Below the pieces are notes generated by a model. That model was not told the DNA's origin. It was given only the letters and a program-made list of their open reading frames with translations, and did no database searches. A stretch of 10,993 nt of DNA from Clostridia bacterium (lineage in GTDB: Bacteria; Bacillota; Clostridia; Christensenellales; Aristaeellaceae): the NCBI GenBank assembly GCA_017458865.1, contig JAFSZW010000049.1, positions 1-10,993 on the forward strand, given 5' to 3'. Both the position numbers and the translations under genes were made by a program. Each line of letters begins with the position of its first letter. The first letter of the stretch is position 1. Below are positions 1-5,277 of the stretch, piece after piece.

Positions 1-366
1 GACCGGACGGGCGGCATGGATTTCAGTGAGGACTATGCAAGACTCGGACAGATCAAGCGGGAATGGCTTGATCCGGATGACCGCTGCTATGCTTCCTGGG
101 ATAACAGCAAGTCTATTGCGGTGATCAGACGGAGCAATGCAAAGCGGGAAAAGATTGGCGTATTTGCGCTGACGTCCCGATATGGCGTTGTGCAGTCAGA
201 CTTCCCGGACGGACTCTATATCAACGCTGTTGATGGCAAAACGGTAAGGGTCAAGAACGGAAAGCTGACCTGCGAAGGTTCGCCGATCATCCTGTCGACG
301 GACCATCCGGCGAATGCCGGGCAGCCAGAAAAGTCTGCGGAACCTGAAACGGCAAAGCACAGATGA
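1..366 (+). CDS. C-terminal fragment of a probable GH13 alpha-amylase-family enzyme (5' end outside window)
   Basis: The frame is open from base 1 (it begins D-R-T-G-G before the first internal Met), so this is the 3' end of a longer gene; 121 codons and a TGA stop are visible. The segment RTGGMDFSEDYARLGQI resembles the region closing the catalytic barrel of alpha-amylase-type glycoside hydrolases. The rest (ASWDNSKSIAVIRRS, GVFALTSRYG, DGLYINAVDGKTVRVKNGKL, SPIIL) looks like the all-beta domain that follows the barrel in GH13 enzymes, with the usual 'G-x-Y-x-x-x-x-x-G-x-x-V-x-V-x-N-G-K' pattern. No catalytic residue lies in the window, so substrate cannot be inferred. The last ~20 residues are polar and probably disordered. 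An internal ATG at 16 lacks a good ribosome binding site and is unlikely to be the start. Another beta-rich carbohydrate-active protein is possible; the GH13 assignment is moderate. Confidence 0.55.
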   Translation, partial: DRTGGMDFSEDYARLGQIKREWLDPDDRCYASWDNSKSIAVIRRSNAKREKIGVFALTSRYGVVQSDFPDGLYINAVDGKTVRVKNGKLTCEGSPIILSTDHPANAGQPEKSAEPETAKHR

Positions 367-433
367 ACAGTTACCGCTTCTTTCGTCTGAGCTGCGCCGG
401 ATTCCCATTGTGACGAACGTGAACAAATCATTC

Positions 434-480
434 GGTCATGAGCACCATTCCCCGCAGGATTGGGAATGGCGTTCATGACC
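434..480. repeat. long imperfect hairpin (19-bp arms)
   Basis: Arms 434-452 and 462-480 pair over 19 positions with one G-T wobble (442/472) and one A-C mismatch (444/470), leaving a 9-nt loop. The outer arm is GGTCATGA/TCATGACC and the inner arm CCATTCCC/GGGAATGG. No T-tract follows on either strand, so it is not a textbook terminator. It could be a processed 3' structure, a protein-binding palindrome or a repeat-element copy. Confidence 0.6.
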
Positions 481-495
481 GGCTCGTCCGGTCAT
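475..495. repeat. second hairpin sharing an arm with the 434-480 hairpin
   Basis: ATGACCGG (475-482) and CCGGTCAT (488-495) pair perfectly over 8 bp with loop CTCGT. Bases 475-480 are also part of the 3' arm of the larger hairpin, so the two structures cannot form together. The downstream sequence ATTCTGTTTC is only weakly T-rich. Confidence 0.5.
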
Positions 496-601
496 TCTGT
501 TTCACTGTGGGGATTCAGGAAAGGATGGGCTCTGCCCGAACTGTGTTCTCACTTTCAAATGTGGGGACCAGTCTTGTGAAAATGATTGTAGATTATACAA
601 A

Positions 602-630
602 TTTACTTTTTTGTCTTGATATGATACAAT
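602..630 (+). promoter_or_regulatory. SigA-type promoter with extended -10 for the DegV gene
   Basis: The -35 candidate is TTTACT (602-607), followed by a 17-nt spacer and -10 TACAAT (625-630). TG at 622-623 forms an extended -10. The expected start near 637 would give a leader of about 110 nt before the ATG at 750. Confidence 0.65.
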
Positions 631-657
631 GCGCGTGTTTTGAGAAACTGCTCAAGA

Positions 658-730
658 GGACCGTACATTAAGAGCTCCGTTTCTTCACTGGGATAGCGGA
701 GCATGGCAGGCCTGACCTGCAGAACGGTCC
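658..730 (+). promoter_or_regulatory. structured leader: possible three-way-junction RNA upstream of the DegV gene
   Basis: Three helices can form at once. P1 is GGACCGT (658-664) with ACGGTCC (724-730), perfect 7 bp. P2 is GCTCCG (674-679) with CGGAGC (697-702), extendable by a T-G and a T-A pair. P3 is GCAGG (706-710) with CCTGC (716-720). Junction strands are 665-673, 703-705 and 721-723. The ribosome binding site (GGAGG, 739-743) lies 8 nt past P1. The fold is compatible with a cis-regulatory RNA, but I recognise no known riboswitch consensus (it lacks the purine, TPP and THF signature bases I know). Base pairing is observed; function is inferred. Confidence 0.35.
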
Positions 731-749
731 GGATAGATGGAGGATTAAC

Positions 750-1637
750 ATGGGTGATTATGTTCTTAGCTGCTGTTCCACTGCGGATTTGAGTGAGGCA
801 CATTTCAATGAGCGCAATATCCAGTACATCTGCTTCCATTTCGAACTGGATGGAAAGCAGTACATGGATGACCTGGGAAAGAGCATCGCTTTTCCGGATT
901 TCTACAAGGCCATGGCGAACGGTGCTGACACCAAGACTTCGCAGGTTAATGCGGATGAGTTCATTGATTATTTCACACCGTTCCTTGAGGCGGGGAAGGA
1001 CATCCTGCATGTCTGCCTGTCCAGCGGCATTTCAGGTGTGTATAACTCGGCAATGATTGCCAGGGATACGCTGCAGGAGGACTTCCCTGACCGGAAGATC
1101 TATATCGTTGACTCACTTGGTGCATCATCCGGCTACGGCCTTCTGATGGACAAGCTGGCGGATCTTCGCGATGAGGGATTGTCAGTGGATGAGGTGCGCG
1201 ACTGGGCGGAGGCCCATAAGCTGGAAGCGCATCACTGGTTTTTCTCAACTGATCTCAAGTTCTTTGTAAAGGGCGGCAGGATTTCAAAGACTGCAGGCTT
1301 TGTGGGGACAGTCCTGCAGATGTGCCCGCTGCTCAACGTGGACGATCAGGGCAAGCTGATCCCGCGGGAGAAGATTCGCACCAAGCGGAAGGTCATTGCC
1401 CGCATTGAGGAGCAGATGCGTCTGCATGCGAAGGACGGCACGAACTACAACGGCAAGTGCTTTATCTCCAATTCCAACTGTGAGGAAGATGCAAGGGCTG
1501 TTGCGGATCTGATCGAGGAGAATTTCCCGAATCTCAACGGAAAGGTGCTGATCAACTCAATCGGTACGACGATCGGCAGCCATACCGGTCCGGGAACTGT
1601 TGCACTGTTCTTCTGGGGCGATACAAGGAAAGACTGA
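750..1637 (+). CDS. DegV family protein (FakB-like fatty-acid-binding protein)
   Basis: The 295-residue product has full family length and the DegV signatures: an N-terminal strand with CSTADL (9-14), KTSQ (62-65), LSSGISGVYNSA (90-101), VKGGRIS (173-179) and GSHTGPGTVALFF near the C-terminus (from residue 276). In characterised members (FakB), these Thr/Ser/Arg/His positions bind the fatty-acid carboxylate. The protein presents exogenous fatty acids to the kinase FakA, giving acyl-phosphate for phospholipid synthesis. No fakA is visible nearby, which is usual for DegV paralogues. The start is set by GGAGG at 739-743, 6 nt before the ATG. The gene is monocistronic: its own promoter and structured leader precede it and a strong terminator follows 7 nt after the TGA. 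The protein should be cytosolic; no signal peptide or membrane segment is present. The bound lipid and the partner are inferred from the family only. Confidence 0.92.
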   Translation: MGDYVLSCCSTADLSEAHFNERNIQYICFHFELDGKQYMDDLGKSIAFPDFYKAMANGADTKTSQVNADEFIDYFTPFLEAGKDILHVCLSSGISGVYNSAMIARDTLQEDFPDRKIYIVDSLGASSGYGLLMDKLADLRDEGLSVDEVRDWAEAHKLEAHHWFFSTDLKFFVKGGRISKTAGFVGTVLQMCPLLNVDDQGKLIPREKIRTKRKVIARIEEQMRLHAKDGTNYNGKCFISNSNCEEDARAVADLIEENFPNLNGKVLINSIGTTIGSHTGPGTVALFFWGDTRKD

Positions 1638-1644
1638 AAGATAT

Positions 1645-1675
1645 ACATCCGGCACTTGTGCCGGATGTGTTTTTT
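1645..1675 (+). terminator. Rho-independent terminator of the DegV gene
   Basis: ACATCCGGCAC (1645-1655) pairs perfectly with GTGCCGGATGT (1658-1668) and is followed by GTTTTTT. The stem starts 7 nt after the DegV stop codon. Confidence 0.9.
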
Positions 1676-1683
1676 GGCGATAA

Positions 1684-1738
1684 GAAAGCGGCTGGCAAGG
1701 CTGAAAGATCACCGTTTGGCATGCTTGCAGCTGCTTTC
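1684..1738. repeat. inverted repeat between terminator and next promoter
   Basis: GAAAGCGGCTGGCAAG (1684-1699) pairs with CTTGCAGCTGCTTTC (1724-1738) over 15 bp, with one bulged G (1695) and one G-T pair, enclosing a 24-nt loop. It lies downstream of the DegV terminator and over 100 nt upstream of the next promoter, so it is not clearly part of either transcript. No open frame with a ribosome binding site covers it. The rest of 1676-1844 shows nothing else I can name. Confidence 0.5.
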
Positions 1739-1844
1739 CTGAGCATGGCAGGGTGACAGGGGCTGAACGGGCCAGCTTAATTACCGGTATCTGCAAGGCT
1801 GATGTCATCGAATGGAAGTTGAGATGGACGGGCAGGATGGGGAA

Positions 1845-1873
1845 TTGACCCGGAAAAGCAGGCATGCTATAAT
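1845..1873 (+). promoter_or_regulatory. strong SigA-type promoter of the deacylase-VanZ-VanZ-phosphatase cluster
   Basis: TTGACC (1845-1850), a 17-nt spacer and a perfect TATAAT (1868-1873), with an extended -10 TGC directly before it. The predicted start near 1880 gives a leader of about 70 nt. This is the best promoter match in the window. Confidence 0.85.
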
Positions 1874-1947
1874 ACGGCGACTTATCATGCAGGTGCTGTT
1901 TTTAATAGATGTCTGTAAGGCGGAAATGCGAAGAGGGGAGGGCGTTT

Positions 1948-2496
1948 ATGGATATCACACTTGTACATGGCCGTCCGGCAAATTCAGACGGACGGCTGAT
2001 GCGGGAAATCCGGGTGTATGACTTCCTGGACAGCCTGAGTATTCCCTATGAGCGGACGGATCATGAACCGGCGGCCAACATGGAGGCCTGTGACCGGATA
2101 GATGCTGTGCTTGGCATTACGATCTGCAAGAATCTGTTTTTATGCAACAGGCAGCAGACCATGTTTTATCTGCTCATGATGCCCGGACACAAACCGTTTA
2201 AGACAAAGGAGCTTTCCTCACAGATTCACTCTGCGCGCCTGTCCTTTGGCAGTCCGGAGCAGATGGAGGCGATGCTCGAAACATCGCCCGGCAGCGCATC
2301 CATTATGGGCCTGATGAATGATAAAGCGCACCGTGTGCAGCTCCTGATTGATGCGGATGTTGCTAAGGAACCGTACATTGGCTGTCATCCGTGCGTCAAT
2401 ACCAGCAGTCTCAAAATCCGGACGTCTGACATTTTGGAGCGGTTTCTGCCGGCAACAGGGCATGTGCCGACGATCGTGTCCTTAATCGGCGAGTGA
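1948..2496 (+). CDS. YbaK/ProX-type prolyl-tRNA-synthetase-associated trans-editing deacylase
   Basis: The 182-residue product matches the family of free-standing prolyl-tRNA synthetase editing domains (ProX/PrdX/ProXp-ala), which hydrolyse mischarged aminoacyl-tRNA, classically Ala-tRNA(Pro), in the cytosol. Visible family features are the lysine in ITICKNLFL (K61), the substrate-loop motif GSASIMGLMND (115-125; usual form GSVSPFGLxND) and CHPCVNTSSLKI (146-157) with the conserved H-P and N, then a C-terminal GHVPTIV. The start at 1948 is preferred over an in-frame ATG at 1909 because GGGGAGGG (about 1935-1942) sits 5 nt ahead of it, and residues before it do not resemble the family. It is the first gene of a tight cluster and overlaps or abuts the next gene. 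The substrate amino acid cannot be read from sequence; the loop variant S-I-M instead of S-P-F may alter specificity. Confidence 0.88.
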   Translation: MDITLVHGRPANSDGRLMREIRVYDFLDSLSIPYERTDHEPAANMEACDRIDAVLGITICKNLFLCNRQQTMFYLLMMPGHKPFKTKELSSQIHSARLSFGSPEQMEAMLETSPGSASIMGLMNDKAHRVQLLIDADVAKEPYIGCHPCVNTSSLKIRTSDILERFLPATGHVPTIVSLIGE

Positions 2497-2504
2497 GGCA
2501 ATGG

Positions 2505-2975
2505 ATGGGAAAGAAAAAGCGCGCCTTTATCTATGTGGCCGTCTGGATGCTGGTCATCTTCCTTTTTTCGGCCCAGGTCAGCGAGGACTCATCTGAGCAG
2601 AGCGGCCGCGTTGTGGCCTTTTTGCTGTCTGTTGTCCGTCTGCTGTTCGGAGAGTCGGCGGCAAAGACACTGGCAGGTTCCGGGATTGAGTTTGTCGTCC
2701 GCAAGCTGGCGCATTTCTCGGAATACGCTGTACTTGCGGTCCTTATGCACCGCGCGCTTCGCCTGAACGGATGCCCGGCACCGTATCCACTGTCCCTTTT
2801 GTTTTCAGCACTGTATGCCTGCACGGATGAATTTCATCAGTCGTTTGTGCCGGGGCGGAGCATGGAACTGAGGGATGTGCTCATTGATACATCCGGCGCG
2901 GCATTCGGCCTCTTGCTTGTCTTTTGCACCCTGAGTATTCGGGCACGCAGCAGGGGAAGGGCACAGGCGGCATGA
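2505..2975 (+). CDS. VanZ-like family membrane protein (first of two tandem copies)
   Basis: A 156-residue integral membrane protein with about four hydrophobic helices: an N-terminal one ending in FLFSAQ, one around RKLAHFSEYAVLAVL, one around LLFSALYACTDEF, and a C-terminal one after LIDTSGAAFG. The VanZ signatures are S-S-E-Q-S after the first helix, RKxAHFxEY, TDEFHQSFVPGR and DVLIDTSGA. The family is named for a low-level teicoplanin-resistance protein; its biochemical function is unsettled, and a general envelope role is inferred. A GTG at 2493 in the same frame overlaps the previous stop, but it has no ribosome binding site. The ATG at 2505 has GTGAGG 6 nt upstream, which even includes the previous stop codon, so coupled translation is likely. 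It overlaps the next gene by 4 nt (ATGA). No antibiotic resistance should be inferred from this gene alone. Confidence 0.85.
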   Translation: MGKKKRAFIYVAVWMLVIFLFSAQVSEDSSEQSGRVVAFLLSVVRLLFGESAAKTLAGSGIEFVVRKLAHFSEYAVLAVLMHRALRLNGCPAPYPLSLLFSALYACTDEFHQSFVPGRSMELRDVLIDTSGAAFGLLLVFCTLSIRARSRGRAQAA

Positions 2976-3484
2976 AAAGCATACAGCAGATAAAGCGCAT
3001 CTTTTATATCCCGGCTGTTTTGTGGATGCTGCTGATTTTCTTTTTTTCGGCAATGCCGGAGGATATTTCCTCGGAGCAGAGCGATTACGTTTCCATCCGG
3101 CTGCAGAAGATCATTCTCGCAGCGCTTTCCGGCAACGAAGAGGAAGCAAGAACTGAGTGGGAAGAGTGGTCCGAGGAGACCCCGCATATTTCGGTGCGAA
3201 AGGCGGCACACGTGATTGAGTATACCGCCCTTTGCATACTGCTGTATCTGGGATTTGCAGGGGAAGCACATGCCGGATGGCGCGCGGCACTGATAACAGT
3301 GCTGTATGCGATTTCGGATGAAATTCATCAGCTGTTTGTCCCGGGCAGAGCCGGTCTTATTGTAGATGTCCTGATTGACAGCATTGGTGCGGGCCTGGGA
3401 CTGCTGCTTATCTTTATCTTTGGACGGATGATCAGGAACGCAAAGAAACGGCTGATCTGCCAACTGCTGGATAACGGCCCATGA
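2972..3484 (+). CDS. VanZ-like family membrane protein (second tandem copy)
   Basis: A 170-residue membrane protein, clearly homologous to its upstream neighbour. Shared motifs are FFFSAMPED, S-S-E-Q-S, RKAAHVIEY, SDEIHQLFVPGR and DVLIDSIGAGLGLLLIF. It starts at the ATG of an ATGA overlap with the first copy, so the pair is probably translationally coupled. A longer frame start at 2924 would lie inside the upstream gene and adds residues unlike the family. Compared with copy one it carries a longer acidic linker between helices 1 and 2 (around residues 47-63; Glu-rich, with two Trp), probably outside the membrane. Four membrane helices are expected. The two proteins differ substantially, so the duplication is not recent. 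They may act together, but this is an inference from adjacency. Confidence 0.85.
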   Translation: MKSIQQIKRIFYIPAVLWMLLIFFFSAMPEDISSEQSDYVSIRLQKIILAALSGNEEEARTEWEEWSEETPHISVRKAAHVIEYTALCILLYLGFAGEAHAGWRAALITVLYAISDEIHQLFVPGRAGLIVDVLIDSIGAGLGLLLIFIFGRMIRNAKKRLICQLLDNGP

Positions 3485-3541
3485 GTGCATGGATGGATAC
3501 AGCCTGCCGCCCGGCCAAACACTTAAAAGGAGTCGAGAACC

Positions 3542-4339
3542 ATGATTGATTATGGACGCGTGGAACATCTGGTCAGACAGGCCGGACAGATGATACTGGA
3601 TGCGAATATCACACGGGAGCAGGTCCATTCAAAGGACGGGCGCTATAACTTTGTGACCGATTATGATCTGCGTATCCAGCAGTACCTGATAGAAAACCTG
3701 AAACCGGCCATCCCGGATGCAGCCTTTTTCGGCGAGGAAGATACCGAGGGGAACGGACACAGGGGCATCAGCGAAGGGTTCTGCATTTACATAGATCCCA
3801 TTGACGGGACGACCAATTTCATCTACGGGTACAATCACAGCTGTGTATCGGTTGGCATTGCACTGGATGGACGGATCATCGCCGGCTTTGTCTATAATCC
3901 GTATACCAATGAGATGTATCGGGCAATTCGCGGTCAGGGCGCCTATCTCAATGACCGGCGGCTCTGGGTAGAAGACCGAGCACTTGAGGACGGCATACTG
4001 GCTTTCGGCATGCCGGCGGGCACGCAAAAGGAAGCATGGTTCTTTAATATGCTGCGGGATGCGCATGAGATTGCGCAGACGATTCGTAACGGCGGCAGCG
4101 CTGCACTGGATCTGTGTCGGATCGCCTCAGGCGCCAATGTGGCGTATATTCAGACGAAACTGAATCCGTATGATTATGCGGCGGCATCGGTCATTATAGA
4201 GGAAGCAGACGGGGAAATCTCCCAGATGGACGGGACGCCGGTTTCGCTTGAAACGGACTGTTTTGTGATCGCGGGTGCGCCGATCGCGTACACGCAGATC
4301 AAAAACGTGGCAGTGCAGGCGATGCATAACGATAAATAA
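3542..4339 (+). CDS. inositol monophosphatase family phosphatase
   Basis: The 265-residue product has the full metal-binding set of the IMPase/FBPase/CysQ superfamily: GEED (64-67), DPIDGTTNF (85-93) and a third aspartate in NPYDYAA (D211), with the conserved RNGGSAALDLCRIASG (182-197). These residues bind two or three Mg2+ ions for hydrolysis of small phosphate monoesters. The usual 'P-W-D' motif is P-Y-D here. The substrate (inositol phosphate, 3'-phosphoadenosine 5'-phosphate, a sugar phosphate) cannot be decided from sequence. The start is supported by AAAAGGAG (3526-3532). The gap of 57 nt after the second VanZ gene holds no terminator, so it is probably the last gene of the same transcript. 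Cytosolic; no signal peptide. Confidence 0.92.
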   Translation: MIDYGRVEHLVRQAGQMILDANITREQVHSKDGRYNFVTDYDLRIQQYLIENLKPAIPDAAFFGEEDTEGNGHRGISEGFCIYIDPIDGTTNFIYGYNHSCVSVGIALDGRIIAGFVYNPYTNEMYRAIRGQGAYLNDRRLWVEDRALEDGILAFGMPAGTQKEAWFFNMLRDAHEIAQTIRNGGSAALDLCRIASGANVAYIQTKLNPYDYAAASVIIEEADGEISQMDGTPVSLETDCFVIAGAPIAYTQIKNVAVQAMHNDK

Positions 4340-4392
4340 ACAGCCCGGTGTCAGGCATCGGACTGATCGGAGCGGAACCCCAGGCTGTTTTT
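4338..4392 (+). terminator. probable terminator of the four-gene cluster
   Basis: AAACAGCC (4338-4345) pairs with GGCTGTTT (4383-4390) and the 3' arm runs into TTTTTC. The loop is long (37 nt) and only weakly structured inside (TCAG/CTGA at 4351/4363), so efficiency is uncertain. It starts at the phosphatase stop codon. Confidence 0.5.
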
Positions 4393-4399
4393 CTGCTCT

Positions 4400-4432
4400 A
4401 AAAAAACCAGGCGAGGCACAGCATCACCTGGT
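4400..4432 (-). terminator. Rho-independent terminator of the DUF6273 gene
   Basis: Read on the minus strand, ACCAGG (4432-4427) and CCTGGT (4411-4406) form the stem, followed by a run of T from 4406 to 4400. It begins 8 nt after the TAG stop of the minus-strand gene, which supports that TAG as a real stop. Confidence 0.75.
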
Positions 4433-4440
4433 AAAAGGAA

Positions 4441-5103
4441 CTATTTTAAACCGAGCAGGGTAAGATCTACCCAGACGGCAGGGCGCACCGCAAGCGTGGC
4501 CGCCTTGACGCCATGGCTTTCAATGATACCTGTCCAGGAAACGGCACAGGCATGCTTCTCATCCACGCCGGGTGACCGCAGCCAGTAAGGCGAGGTCAGA
4601 TCATACGGTGAGACGAAAACGACGGTTCCAGTCTTGGCAGTGGGGTCAGGCATGGTGAGCACCGAGACTTTGCGGTCCTTTAGAACAGGGAAATAGGCTT
4701 CAAGCTCACTCCGGCTGAGCAGGAAGACTGTGTCAACTGTCTCACCGCCGCCATCTGTGCCGTAAGTGACCGGATTTTCATTCAGGACCGTGCAGATGGC
4801 TGCCGCCTCAGATGGTGAGAACGCGCTTCCACAGAAGGTGTTCTGGAGCCACTGGCGCAGTGTGCAGGTCTGCCAGGTAACGGCCTTGTTGTCGGTGTTA
4901 TAGGGCTGAGCGGCGAGTCCGCCGTCGAGGTACAGAAGTGCACGGTTACCGTCTTCGGCAAGGACCAGCCAGTTGAGGTCATGTCCCTCCCACTGGCCGA
5001 GTGTCAGAAGAGAACCGGTCAGGGACTCTGCAACGGCGGTCCCCAAAACGAATATAAGGATAATGGCTAAGAGGAAACAGGCCAGGCCTGTGGTCTTTTT
5101 CAT
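4441..5103 (-). CDS. secreted DUF6273 domain protein
   Basis: A 220-residue product with a clear signal peptide: MKKTTGL, a hydrophobic stretch 8-22, and a probable cleavage after A-V-A (23-25). The mature part matches the DUF6273 pattern: LGQWEG/LNWLVLAEDGNRALL at the start, W77-x-x-C-TLRQWL-x-x-x-F, FSPSEAAAI, a D-x-VFLLS motif (124-130), SPYWLRSPG (171-179) and a closing VRPAVWVDL. Its function is unknown; it is usually found in exported or surface proteins of gut Bacillota. Four cysteines (80, 91, 104, 186) in the mature part could form disulfides. The start at 5103 has AAAAGGAG 8 nt upstream; an in-frame ATG at 5133 would add a polar N-terminus ahead of the signal peptide and is rejected. 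It is the only minus-strand gene, divergent from the acyltransferase gene, and the only gene here that ends in TAG. The absence of an anchor suggests release or weak attachment. Confidence 0.88.
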   Translation of the reverse strand: MKKTTGLACFLLAIILIFVLGTAVAESLTGSLLTLGQWEGHDLNWLVLAEDGNRALLYLDGGLAAQPYNTDNKAVTWQTCTLRQWLQNTFCGSAFSPSEAAAICTVLNENPVTYGTDGGGETVDTVFLLSRSELEAYFPVLKDRKVSVLTMPDPTAKTGTVVFVSPYDLTSPYWLRSPGVDEKHACAVSWTGIIESHGVKAATLAVRPAVWVDLTLLGLK

Positions 5104-5174
5104 CGGTTGAACTCCTTTTGAATCTGAATACAAAGGTCCTCCAAAGAGGATCTGATGATTGGATCACCGTATTG

Positions 5175-5204
5175 AGTGTATCACTTTTTCTGCCGGATTG
5201 TAAA
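5175..5204 (-). promoter_or_regulatory. promoter of the DUF6273 gene
   Basis: On the minus strand: TTTACA (5204-5199), an 18-nt spacer, then TACACT (5180-5175), preceded by TGA as an extended -10. The form TGATAC is the same as in the DegV promoter at 622-627. The predicted leader is about 65 nt. Confidence 0.55.
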
Positions 5205-5226
5205 CCTGTTTGAGACAAATTGCTGC

Positions 5227-5243
5227 CCGGGACACGTTCCCGG
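5227..5243. repeat. short GC hairpin ahead of the acyltransferase gene
   Basis: CCGGGA (5227-5232) pairs with TCCCGG (5238-5243) around a 5-nt loop. It lies 34 nt before the ATG at 5278, with no T-tract on either strand. I could not find a convincing plus-strand promoter for the acyltransferase gene between 5104 and 5277; TTGAGA (5210-5215) is a good -35 match but has no matching -10. Confidence 0.35.
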
Positions 5244-5277
5244 CTGCTTTGAATAGAAAGAAAAGGATATTGGGTGT

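Larger units (their letters stand above)
367..601. other. non-coding intergenic stretch between amylase-like gene and DegV promoter
   Basis: No reading frame here has a ribosome binding site or a recognisable product. The stretch holds two competing inverted repeats at 433-495, listed separately. Apart from these, I see no T-rich terminator directly behind the amylase-like stop codon, and nothing recognisable between 496 and 601. Confidence 0.6.

Noticed and set aside
438..671. 77-codon plus-strand frame in the first intergenic region
   Set aside because: It overlaps the hairpins and the DegV promoter, has no ribosome binding site and no recognisable product.
2505..3484. Glycopeptide resistance locus based on VanZ-like genes
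   Set aside because: No vanA/B ligase, vanH, vanX or vanRS genes are present. VanZ-like proteins are common in Bacillota without resistance.
4441..4443. Idea that TAG is a sense codon throughout this organism
   Set aside because: The DUF6273 gene ends in TAG at the expected C-terminus, and reading on adds about 29 codons through a terminator hairpin. Other genes end in TGA (8) or TAA (2).
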